Source: Polytolypa hystricis UAMH7299
Taxonomy: Eukaryota; Ascomycota; Eurotiomycetes; Onygenales
Direction of reading: 5' to 3'
Length of the DNA stretch: 64,000 bases
Assembly (NCBI GenBank): GCA_002573605.1
Contig: PDNA01000100.1
Location: forward strand, 1 to 64,000
Positions 41,262-51,411 of this stretch are shown here, piece by piece. The notes beneath the pieces are model-generated. The model did not search any database and was not told where the DNA came from. It worked only from the letters and a program-made list of their open reading frames with translations. The number at the start of each line of letters is the position of its first letter. Within the stretch, counting starts at the first letter, position 1. Both the position numbers and the translations under genes were made by a program.

Positions 41262-44200
41262 ATTACTTTCTTGAACTTATATTTAATAAAATACTTTTTT
41301 TTAATTTAATATAGTAAATTATATATATCTGAATAATATATTCTATATCTATTTAATTAGTAGTAATAGATATTGATTTAATATTATTATATTATTTATT
41401 AATCTGTAGTTAATACAAAATCTTTTTAATTTTTTTTTTTAATATAAAAAATAATAAATATCTTTCTAGTATTTTCAAAGATTTGATATATTCTTTTACT
41501 TTTTCTTTACTTATAAACTGCTCAATCAGTTTAAGTTCTTGTTATATATATTTTTTTATTTTAAAGTATCTAGATATTTTATCTTCTTTAAAGTTTATTT
41601 TGTAATTCTATAGCTGGTATTTCAATAATATAGTAGATAATTCTTATTCTTTAAATAGAACTTGAAATTTCTTGAATTCTTTTAATAGTTTTAATAATAA
41701 TTTTCTATTTATCTGTTATTGCTTGTTAATCTAGTTCTTATTTTTACCAGTTTTAATTAATTATTTAAACTTGTTTTAAAATATCTTCTATATATTTGAA
41801 ACTTTTCTCTTTTTGCCTTCTATTAAGTCTTGAACTCTTTTCAATATTATAATTTCTACTAAATCTTAAATTTCCTAGTCAAGAAAGTAATTGTATTTCT
41901 ATCTTTTTATTTATCTCTTTTTCCAACTAATATTTAAATTGTATTATTTTATTTAAAAGTATCTTAAAATTAAGTTCAATATTCCTAGATCTATTATATT
42001 GAAGCTTATTTTCTCACTATATCTTTCTACTTTTATTTATAGTTTAGATATTTATTATTCTATTAATCTTCCTGTAATATCTAATATTGAGATTTATTAC
42101 AGTATTTTATTTTATTTTAATTATATATAATATCTTTCAGTATATTATATATTTATAAAGTTATTTTAAATTCCTGAATTTATTAATATAGCTGCACTTT
42201 CTCTATTAATAATTAATTACTTGAATTACTAAGTACTTTTTTCAAGGTATAATAATTGCCTCTAGCTGCTTGAGTTGCTACTTTATAACCTGTATTTCTG
42301 GATAGTAGTCTTGTTTCTTGTTAATTTAATTTTAGTTAATACTGGTTCTTAGATTTCCTGTCTTCTACCAATTTTAGTATTTCTTGAAATTGTGTCCTTG
42401 TAGCTATTTATTGTATTTAATTATTCTATATATTTTCTTATAAATTGTATCAACTTGTCAAGTTGTTCTATTTATTTGAAGATTTTATTTATCTTTTTTT
42501 ATAATTACTCAATCTTTTTTTTTTATTTAATACTTTTCTGAATATATTTCTTCTATTTATATTTTATTATCTGAACTTTAATTTATTCTTCCAGCTAGCT
42601 AGTTTCTTCTTTATCTTCTAACAGCTCTGTATATCTTAGTTTTTATTTATTTTATATTTTATACTATTGACAGTTATTTTTACAGCTATAGATTTCTATT
42701 TTATAGTTATTCTTCTAGTTATTATATTCTTGCTATAGTTGATAGTATAGATTTCCAATATTAACTGTTGCTAGTTTGTATTTAAAATCTAGTTATATCT
42801 GTTTATATATAAATATATTGACTAGTTCTACTATTTTCTTGATTTTATATTTTATTGTAAGTTAGTATTGTACTCTATAAAATATTGCTAGATACTTTGT
42901 ACAAATTTAATATTCAATATACCTATTTAGTTCTTCTATTTCTCAGGTTATAATACAATTTCATTCTATATTGAAAGTATATTCTGCTTGTTTCAGATAG
43001 TTGATTTAGTATATATAAGCTTCTGGATATATATATCAATATCTCAGTCTGTAATAGTATAGTTAATATCTTTTATTATTATATTGTTTCTGTTTTCTAT
43101 TATAGTAACTATAGATCTAGTCTGTATTTTTTTTATAATATTTTTTTTTATATATAGCTGGTATTGTATTTTAATATTTCTAGATATAAAGTATACAAAA
43201 ACAGTCTGTCTATTAAAGTTTATTATACTTTTACTATTATCTGGCTTAGTATATATTGTTTTTAATTTCTTCAATTCTTTATAGTTCTCTGAATATTTTA
43301 TTAATAATTAATATTTTTATCTTGTTTTGCAGTGCTATTTTCTAGACTTTTATTATTTATATTTCAGTATTGTATTTCTTATAGTTTTTTTCTTGAATTC
43401 TTTTCTTAATTTAATATTTATATATATAATATTCTTCTTTATTACAGTTAAAATATTTCTTCTTTTTCTTTTTCTATTCAGTTTATTTCTCTTGCTTTTT
43501 TTAAATAATATTAATTTCTATAGATTAGTATTTATATAGGTCTTTCTATTGATTTTAATTAGTCTTCCTTGATCAATTCTTGTATACACCCTTTTTTTTG
43601 AGCTTTCTTTCTTATAGTTAATTGTCAATTCTAATAGCTGTATTTATCAGTTTAAATAGACTCTTATCTTTCTTTTCTAATTAAGTAATTTTATCTTTGA
43701 CTTCTTCTTTCAGTTCTTGATAATACTGATTAGCCAGAGTATTATTTCTCTATTCTAAGAATATACTCTCTTTCTAGAATTCTTGAATATATTTAGATAC
43801 TGATTTTTTTTATTATAAGTGCTGTATTTTCTCAGCAGCTGTTATAGTTTTATTAATTTCTCTGAAATTTAATTACAAAATTCTTTTTATTTTAATCTAA
43901 TTTTATATTTTATTATATATTTTAATAATTTCTAGATCTTCTGAGTCTTCTCTTTCAAACTATAATAATAAATAGTTTTAAGCTTATCTTTTTACTATTT
44001 CTTTTATATTTTCTAATATAATCAGATTTCAATCTATATCTGTAGCTGGAGTGTTATATTTAAAGAATATTTTATATTATAAAAGAAACTGTTTTAACTG
44101 TTTTTATTCTTCTATAAACAGCTTAATTTTTATTAACAGCTTTAATATTAAAAATCTAATTTCTTCTTAAACTTTCTCAAGTTTTGTAATCTATACTAGT

Positions 44201-44421
44201 AATATATTTATATTATTGTCAGTGCTGGTTGTAGATCCTGATATTATCTTTTCTTAATTAATTCTTTCAATATTTATTAAAAGTATACTTCTCTGTAAAA
44301 TTCAGACTATTAATCTATTAATCTGGACAAGAGATTAAATATATATTTAATAATAGTGTATTATCTTTATAAGATATATATCTTTTATTGATTTTCTTCA
44401 ACAATCAAGAGAGACAATTAT

Positions 44422-45069
44422 TGTTAGAGGATTTGATCTAGTTTAGTCAGAGTCTTCTATACTGGTAAAACTGAAATAGAGAATGAGTAATAATAATAAA
44501 GAGTTTAAAAAGTTTTTTAAAGAGTAGCAAGTATCAGAGAGACTTGATCAATTATTTCAAGGATTTAAAGCAAAGAAATACTGAAATATAAATTAAATTT
44601 TAATATAAGTTCTTATAAAAAGATACAAGCAAGCTCTAGTTATAGTAAAGTAATAAAGTTATAGATATTTTTACAGATCCAAACTATAGAGCTCTAGATT
44701 GCTATAGTTAGTACTAACTAATAATAAAAATAAGATAATAAACTGAGATAATTGTAAGGAATTATAAGAATTTCTCTAGATAATAAATAAGAATCTATTC
44801 TTATATACAATTCTAGAATCCTGATATAGTTTCTAGCAAGCTTTTCTGAAGTAGTTCTAAATAGACTTCTATCAGAGTAGTTTTAAATAGACTTTTCTTA
44901 AAGTAGTTTCAAATAGACTTCTCTCAGAGTAGTTTTAAATAAACTATCCTGCTAAGACTTATTATAGACTCTTCTATTATATAACTCTTTCCAGACTTGA
45001 GTTTATCCTTCTGGGAATAACCCCTCCTGCTATTTAATTATCTTGGAGATACACTGTAGGTCTATAACA
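44422..45069 (-). repeat. 5' LTR of copy E (family 1)
   Basis: Starts TGTTAGAGGATTTGATC and ends TAGGTCTATAACA. 648 bp. It has four copies of a roughly 28-bp repeat ending 'AGTAGTTTTAAATAGACTT' at about 44840-44955. Its last 120 bp are little mutated (GGAATAACCCCTCC). Confidence 0.88.
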
Positions 45070-46443
45070 AGGCAGATAGATTAATAGAAAAATTAAATTA
45101 GATAATAAAATAATATCTATAAAATTATATAAATAATTGATAAAATAATTGAATTTTATTATTATTAACAGTATAAATTACTTATAACAGTTTAAAATAT
45201 ATAATAACAGAATATATATTATATTTTATAAATTATAGATAAGAATTAAATATTCTATAAATACTATAATATATAGAAACAAGAGTATATCTAGAAGAGA
45301 TAAAAATTAAAAAACTTTAAAAATTATATAAATAACTGCAATTAGACTTGAAATTTTACAGTAAATAAATAAAATATTATTATAATAAAAAAATACTAGA
45401 AAGTACTAACTTTTAAAAAAAGAAGAAAATATATTTTTTATAAAAGAATATAAAAATAAAATAATTAAATAATAAATTTAATTATTGAAAATTCAGATCT
45501 TTCAAAGTTTTAAAATAGATTGAATTAATTATATATAAACTTACTTTACTAAAAAATATACAGATATATTTAATATTCTATATTTTATTAATTAAAAAAG
45601 TATTCTAGAATATCAGATAATATTTATCTAAAGTCAAAAATAAAAAACTGAATAAATATAAAGTTAAAGAAATTCTAAAAAATACAGTATTAAAAAAAGA
45701 ATAATATTATTTTATAAAATAAAAAGAATATCTATAGTTAGACAGTATTTAAAAATCTATTAAAATTTAGAGAATATTTAGAAAGTATTATAGTACTATT
45801 AAAAGCTATAAAATTAAAACTAGAAAAAGAGAGAATATTATTAATAATAATTAATAAAGCTTATAACTTGTCTATAGCTATAGCTTCAGTTTATTTTCTT
45901 TTATTCTCTTTCTTCTCTAACTCTTCTAACTTTTTGAAAGTTTGTATATTGGACTGAATAAATTTACTAATCTTTATATTTAGAAACTGTTTTTATTTTC
46001 TAAAATAATTTAAATAATTTATAGCAATAGAAAGCTGAGAGAAAAGATAATAAAATTCTTTATAAATAAGTTCTTTATCTAATTTAATTTTATTACAGAT
46101 ATAATATAGTTTAGATTATTTAAACTGAAGAATAAATTTTCTCTCTGAAATATATAATTTATTTAATCAGATATATTTATTACAATATTTATTATTTTTA
46201 GAGATAATACAAGGTATTTTCCTCTATTTATAATAATAATACAAAGAAAATATAATAAAATCTGTATATTTAATATCAGCAGTTTAAGTTTAGTTTTTAG
46301 CAGTATAGCTAGATACTATAGTCAATATATTTTAAAAAACACTTATAAGAAAAAGAAAGAAAAACAACTGAAAGTAGAAATAGTATTAATTATAAAGAAA
46401 AAAATAAATTACTGAAATAGCTTACTAGAAAGAAAAATAATAA
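45070..46443 (+). mobile_element. Family-2 copy F, right part (integrase end, chromodomain, antisense gene region)
   Basis: Resumes at the sequence matching D 37813 (AGGCAGATAGATT). About 140 bp of F (D 37671-37812) is missing at the junction with copy E. Chromodomain remains lie at about 45690-45770. Followed by the antisense accessory gene and the 3' LTR. Confidence 0.78.
45759..46320 (-). pseudogene. Antisense accessory gene of family 2, copy in F
   Basis: The third copy of the gene described at 19925-20402 and 38513-39090, also antisense and downstream of pol. It still shows IPCIIS, NNKYCNKYI (about 46215-46170) and SKYSLNF at its end. The Lys/Glu-rich helix survives in altered form with several stops. 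It is the most degraded copy. Confidence 0.5.
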
Positions 46444-47072
46444 TATTACAGATTAATAAAAACTATTAATTAATAATAACTTAGAAAAATAGAAATACAG
46501 TAAAATAGAGAAACCAGTAAAATTTAAAAGTTATATAACTAGAAAATTATATAATTTTAAGTAATAGAATTAATAATATTAATAAATTTATCTATTAAAT
46601 TTACTAAATTTATAGATAATAGATTCAGTAGTACTAGTAAATTTATTTACTAAATTTATTAAATCTACTAAGAAAATTATTATATATATAAAGAAAATAT
46701 TTTTTCTATTCTTAGAAATAGAAGTCTTCTATTTTATATTTAATAATAATACTGATTTTAAATCTATTTTTAATTCTAGATTATTAATTATAGCAGTACT
46801 GCAATTCTGCTTTAATATTATATATACTCTATTTTTATATTTTATTAGACTTTTTCTGATATACAGTATACAGCTGTTTTCTAGCTAGATTACTTTATTT
46901 CTTTAAAGAAGTAGATTACTTTCTATTACTACAGTAAGCTAAGGCTTATAATACTAGCTTAGAGTAATAAGCAAGCTTGATATATACTAAGTATATTCTC
47001 TAAGAATATTACAGATCTTTAAGATTTAATTTAAATTCTACCCTGCTTAATCAAACAAGGTATTTTGTAACA
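46444..47072 (+). repeat. 3' LTR of copy F (family 2)
   Basis: Starts TATTACAGATTAAT and ends GGTATTTTGTAACA. 629 bp. It directly abuts variant family-1 LTR sequence, so F probably integrated into that LTR. The partner duplication was lost with the 5' end of F. Confidence 0.82.
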
Positions 47073-47245
47073 AAATATATATTTAAAAATAGATTTTTAT
47101 CTGTTATTAAAAAAAGATATTTTATAATTTCTTATAATTTTTTTTTATTACTATATTTTTATTATTAATTAGTATTAACTATAGTAATTCAAAGTTTTAT
47201 AGTTTAAATCTATAAAAATATCTATAATTTTATTATTTTACTATA

Positions 47246-48603
47246 CTACAGTCAGTTCTAGAATATTTATTAGTTCAATACTACTGACAGAGGGATTGAA
47301 TTTGAATTCTATATACTTTTTTCTAATTACAATTAATCAGTAGATAGAGCTATATTTGCTAGTATTGAAATTTATATTAATATTTAATATATTAACTATT
47401 AGCACTAATTACAGCCTGACAGTACTCTGGTATTTTTTCAATTAATTGTTGAAGAGCCTCTTTATCTACAGCCTTTTAAACTTCCTTTACCAATTTTCTA
47501 AGCTCATTGTATATAGAATTCTTGTGTGTAGATTAGGCTTGAATCCAGTCCTTTATAATATTCTATACAGTTTCAATAGGATTCAAATCAAGGGAATATA
47601 GAGGCCACTGTATAGAAGTGATCCCTTGCTTATGAAGTTTATTAATAGCTTTATTTACTAAGTGCTCAGAAACTCTATCCTGCATCAGCTTCAGCTCAGA
47701 GTTCAGTTTTATCTATCTATCTATAAGAGGAATAATCTACTGGCTATAAGATTCCCTATTTATAGTCCCCCATTCTTTCTCCCAAAATAGAGATGGACCC
47801 TTCTTTCCACCATAGATTGAGCCCCAGAACATCCAGCCCCTCTTGCACTGAATCCTTTCAAAGATACAGTCAGGATAAAGCTGTTCCCCAGGTCTGTGTG
47901 TCATATAAAGCTTTGTATACCTTCCACCTGTTACCTAAGTCTCATCAGTTCAAAGAATGAGACTCCAGTTATCCACAGTCCAATGGACATGCTCCTCTGT
48001 CCAGGCAAGATATAGTTGCTGGGTTTATTTGGATATAAGGGGTTTTTGTAAGGCTATACAGCAAGAATAGCCATGGCATTTCAAAGCTCAGTCAAGGAAC
48101 TTGGGGGTGATATAGAGATCAAGAATAGCCACTACTCTTCTATAAGGGAGTTTCTGATTTTGAGCTGAAGAAGTGATAAACTCAATGATCTCTTGTATTT
48201 GAGATTCTGACAATGGGGATGGCTGTCCCTTAGGCTTGCGAGGTGTAGCTTGTTCAGACTGGCAGGCATATTGAACTTGACAGTAGGTAAGATGGAGGAA
48301 AGAGCTGATCTTCTCATAGGACCAGCCTATATCTCTGAGAAGCAGGATATCACAGCATTCATCTCAGGTGGTATTAGAGCTTCGATCATTAGATTCTGGG
48401 GTAGTAGGCTGAGAATTCATCTTTTAGATAGGAGAACTAGAGAATATCTATTGAGAATTCAAAGAATTAGTATGGGGATTGTAAGAAATCAATGAACTTA
48501 CTCAGAGAAAGGTGGTGGTGTGAGGGCCAAAGGTGTGTGGAATTCGAACTTCATACCCCTGTTGGGGGGGGTGGAACTAACAAACTTTCCAGGATACATG
48601 TAG
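47246..48603 (-). mobile_element. Tc1/mariner-type DNA transposon, 1,358 bp, TA duplication
   Basis: Flanked by TA at 47244-47245 and 48604-48605. Terminal inverted repeats extend about 70 bp: the left end starts CTACAGTCAGTTCTAG, and the right end, read inward, starts CTACATGTATCCTGG. Both continue through TTTRTTAGTTC to a similar TTYGAATTC block. A transposase remnant fills the interior on the minus strand. The right two thirds (about 47780-48560) keep normal G/C content, while the left third is RIP-like. Confidence 0.9.
47500..48290 (-). pseudogene. Tc1/mariner transposase remnant
   Basis: One minus-strand frame from about 48245 reads RKPKGQPSPLSESQIQEI (N-terminal DNA-binding part), then TDET, a stop, VTGGRY (about 47960; first catalytic Asp of the DDE/D triad), GWMFWGSIYGGKKG (about 47850-47810), MQDRVSEHL (about 47685; second Asp) and YSLDLNPIETV (about 47600; SPDLNPIE block with the Pro lost). 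Only a handful of stops interrupt it over its right part (CGA to TGA, CAA to TAA, TGG to TGA/TAG), all explicable by RIP. It is inactive but recently so compared with the Gypsy copies around it. The 61-residue open stretch at 48132-48317 is its N-terminal part. Confidence 0.82.
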
Positions 48604-48824
48604 TAAATAGAGCTTGTTTGTATTTTTTTATAAGAATTTATTTTAAAACTTAATCTATACTACAGTATTTTCTTATTTTAAGCTTTTAAAGTAATTAATT
48701 TAAGTATTTCTGATACTTACTACTTTTCAAAGCCTTTTAAACTCTTTTATTATTGTCAATCTATTCTCTACTTCAGCTTTACTAGTATAGAATACTCTGA
48801 CCAAGCTAGGTCTCATCTTTAACA

Positions 48825-49283
48825 GTTAAATATAAGATTTTTTAGCTTATTTTAGAGATAACAAAAGTCAAATCTATAATAAATTTATTTAAAATATTTT
48901 ATCTGTAGAAAGTCTGTTTGTCTAATTTATTTATTAAAGTTAAATTATAAAATAAAACTTATTTAACTAGTTTATTTACTTTTATAAAGTATTTATTTCA
49001 GAATTTTATTACAAGTAATAAATATTGAAATCTTTATAAATAATAGAATATTTATTAATTATTTAACTATTATTATTTTCTTTCAGAGGGTTTTTGTTGT
49101 AAATATTAATTAATTATATAGAATTTAGTTAATTAGTAGTATTAGAGTCTAGTTCTTTTATTTATTGAGACTTTAAAGCTAGAAACTAGGTTTTAAAATT
49201 TGCTATATACTCTTCTCCACAGTTAGAGTATCTAGCTTGAAGATATTTATATTTCTACTCCTACAAATAGAGACTTAGCAGCA
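48825..49283. other. Unidentified A/T-rich tail of the repeat block
   Basis: No match to the LTRs or internal regions in this window and no open frame of note on either strand. Composition is like the RIP-mutated repeats, so it is probably another degraded element. Ends abruptly at about 49,280. Confidence 0.5.
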
Positions 49284-49311
49284 GCTCATGTGCTTTCGCT
49301 CATGTGCTTTC
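49284..49311. repeat. 14-bp perfect tandem duplication at the isochore boundary
   Basis: GCTCATGTGCTTTC occurs twice in a row (49284-49297, 49298-49311), exactly where A/T-rich sequence gives way to balanced sequence. Confidence 0.9.
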
Positions 49312-50241
49312 GCTATTTTATATTTTACTTTAGAGTTGGGGTTTTGCTAGGGTTGCAAAACATGTTGCAAGGCACTGTAATGAGCTGTTTCTTTGATTTC
49401 TATTTACACTACACAAGGCATGGGATGGGAATTGAATTTTGCCCACAACCTCCATAGCTAACCATAATTGGTAGCACTTGTTGAGCGAATGTACTGTATC
49501 TCATCCAGTCGCGTGATTCCAACCTCGGTTTATTGAGAAATATATTTTCTTTCCTTTGGACATTGCCTTGGAAGAAGCTGCAATTCATGGATTATCAAGA
49601 TGCGAAGTCTGACCTCTCAACTTCTGGGTTTTGTTGTCTGATTTATGCGTTGCACAAAATGTAATATTGACACTATGGTAAAGAATCCGGATGGTAAGAA
49701 TCAGGAAGCACTCGGCTCAGTATGCCCCCAAAGCCGCACCCTTAGAAAGGTACACATACACAGCTAACTCTTTGCACCTTAGTGTAGTTACTTCACGCCA
49801 ATGGTGTCATTGCGCCAGCTGGGTAGATGATGTCTCATCAGCATCTGCGTTTGCCAGCGCGTGGGCGGCGCTTTCATGAATGAATTGCTGCTTATTCTGC
49901 TCGTTATTCCACTTTTAGAGAGTTGGTCGCATGGCATCTGCGGTGCTTTGATGCACAGCTACCATTGCGGATGTCTTGGGATTAGCCGGCTGCATTGGGT
50001 AGATTTGGACAATGAAAGAATGCTGGAAGTATCACTGTGCGGTGAAGACACTTACCCTGTATTCGCATCTTCAATTTCGCTGTTCGGCGTGGGGAAAACA
50101 GGGTCCTTGCCCTCTTTATATACAGGCAAGTGTCCATCTATGGATACATTCCTCTCTCATTCACTCTGCACTTCAGAATATTTTCATCTCCGAGTGAGCC
50201 CCCTTGATTTTAAAGAAGTCAAAATACAGTCAATATCATCC
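49312..50241. other. Gene-poor stretch and upstream region of the secreted-protein gene
   Basis: Balanced composition, no convincing gene on either strand. A TATA-like CTTTATATACAGG lies at 50115-50127, about 120 bp before the ATG at 50242, and may serve that gene. Confidence 0.4.
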
Positions 50242-50764
50242 ATGAATCTCTTTACTCTTCTTCTCTCCTTGGCTAGCGGCCTATTCTTCCCTTTGATTCA
50301 TGCCCCCTTTGATTCATGCCTTTCTATCAGATGTTAGCCCCAACATTACATCAATTCATGAACTTTACAAGAGAGACCCGGATACCTATCAAGATCCCTT
50401 CAATATCACGAATGCAACTGCATACGCGGAGCTTTACAAGCGCGGTTCAACCTGTGACAACATAGGCTGTTTTGACGACCAATATTTCTCAATCCATTTC
50501 CGTAAATTCAACGGAAACGGCAGAGTTGTTACTTACGGAGCAGTACATCTCCTAACCATTCAAAACATATTTCCAAAGACTGACTTTACTCGTTTCCCAG
50601 AACCAATTTCCCACATGGTCGCCTTTGATCTGCAACAATCAGTGGAGAGAGAAGACATCTTGGCTGTCATATGTAATAATATACGGGTGGAATTACTACC
50701 TAGGTGGATGTGTGACAGCTCCTTCGCATATCACATTCAAGTACGCGAGTATCATTCACGATGA
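50242..50764 (+). pseudogene. Secreted pre-pro protein gene, frame broken by a 16-bp tandem duplication
   Basis: From ATG 50242 the first 21 codons (MNLFTLLLSLASGLFFPLIHA) form a textbook signal peptide. A 16-bp unit, CCCTTTGATTCATGCC, is then repeated perfectly (50289-50304, 50305-50320). It shifts the frame and gives a stop at 50334-50336. The other frame from 50321 stays open for 147 codons to TGA 50762-50764. Ignoring one repeat, the product would be about 168 residues: signal peptide; a propeptide with two ELYKR sites (KR, Kex2-type, near residues 39 and 62) and three N-glycosylation sequons; and a mature part of about 106 residues with four Cys, beginning GSTCDNIGC. I do not recognise the family. 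It could be a null allele, a recent pseudogene or, less likely, an assembly artefact. Confidence 0.7.
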
Positions 50765-51059
50765 CCGGTGGGTGGGACTCAGGCATGACACTCGGGTGTG
50801 GCGAGAATGGTGGAGTGTGGGAGGGAGAATTGGCTACCCGCTGCCTTTTCCCCATCCGTCCTTGAGAGAGGGTAGTTACGCGGAAAGGGATTGTTGATGG
50901 AAATTAGCAAAGGGATGGGATGATGCAAAAATATTATCTCTTATCATATCTGACAGCTTTGGTGTGTGCCGTTGCCATTGTCGTTCAACACAGAGTACTA
51001 TCTCCATTGATTATTCTGTTGTCCTGCCACTCTTATTTTATTCAATTGCTATCTACTCT
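50765..51059. other. Intergenic, no feature seen
   Basis: Nothing recognisable on either strand; probably the 3' flank of the secreted-protein gene. Confidence 0.4.
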
Positions 51060-51411
51060 GAGGGCGTGTTCAGTTCATGGGGCTTATTCCTTATAATCTC
51101 TTAAAAATTATTATACCCAATCCCCATAATATTAGGATGGATTCTCAATTCTCTGACTGCCTCTTCTCTATATCTAACTTCCAAATTGATCTGCTACTGC
51201 AGGAATAGCATAATGAGCTGCGAAGCCAATTGCAAAGCCAGCTGAGCACGTTCCATAACACCACTATATCCATGTGGTCGAGGGTTTGAAATATTGATTT
51301 GATAAGAAACTATTCCAAGTTTATACCATGTTTAGACTTGTGATAAGCTTACCAGACCTTATAAGCAAGAGTTATACTACTACGAAAAGGCCCGGAACCG
51401 AACGTGCCCTC
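51060..51411. mobile_element. MITE-like inverted-repeat element, about 352 bp
   Basis: The left end reads GAGGGCGTGTTCAGTTC (51060-51076). The right end, as reverse complement, reads GAGGGCACGTTCGGTTCC (51411-51394). The ends match at about 14 of 17 positions, and GGGCGTGTTCGGTT-like ends are typical of non-autonomous hAT or PIF/Harbinger elements. The interior is A/T-richer than its surroundings and has no ORF. I could not find a clear target duplication, so the superfamily and exact limits are uncertain. Confidence 0.45.

Larger units (their letters stand above)
28403..45069 (-). mobile_element. Family-1 copy E, reverse, containing copy D and two solo LTRs
   Basis: A complete reverse family-1 element once its insertions are removed. 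The 3' LTR is on the left (28403-29578, itself split by a solo LTR). Then the chromodomain (about 30300-30220), integrase (about 31500-30650), RNase H (split at 31815/39823 by copy D), RT with box VYLNNIIIYF (about 40495-40456; RT split at 40633 by a solo LTR), protease (about 42200-42160), gag (about 44200-42900), leader, and the 5' LTR on the right (44422-45069). The leader just inside the 5' LTR matches that of copy B (9551-9600). Stops throughout. Flanks 28398-28402 (ATATA) and 45070-45074 (AGGCA) do not match. Confidence 0.85.
47073..48824 (+). repeat. Variant family-1 LTR fragment (forward), split by a Tc1/mariner element
   Basis: Positions 47073-47245 and 48604-48824 together match the forward version of the LTR at 5102-5711, from AAATATATATTTAAAAATAG to the end TCATCTTTAACA. 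The join TTTACTA-TA-AATAGAGCTTG matches uninterrupted LTRs (TTTACTATAACCAGAGCTTG). The left end is cut by the LTR of copy F. Confidence 0.75.

Noticed and set aside
43084..43539. Open frames of 66 and 70 codons rich in Phe/Leu/Ile (+ strand), and the similar one at 10400-10645 (- strand)
   Set aside because: They are antisense shadows of A/Lys-rich gag in copies E and B; poly-A/Lys codons read backwards give Phe/Leu. They recur only because the elements are related.
48250..48495. 81-codon + strand frame in the mariner element
   Set aside because: The transposase signatures (QPSPLSESQ, WGSIYGGKKG, LDLNPIE) are on the minus strand; this is the complement.
1..49280. Idea that the A/T-rich block is mitochondrial DNA or a simple A/T satellite
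   Set aside because: RT, integrase, chromodomain and LTR signatures with 5-bp duplications identify nuclear LTR retrotransposons; the composition follows from RIP. A centromeric location remains possible but cannot be judged here.
49691..50241. Possible exons in overlapping frames (49691-49879, 49861-50241)
   Set aside because: No domain and no coding-like conservation signal visible; the second is only the upstream extension of the signal-peptide frame.
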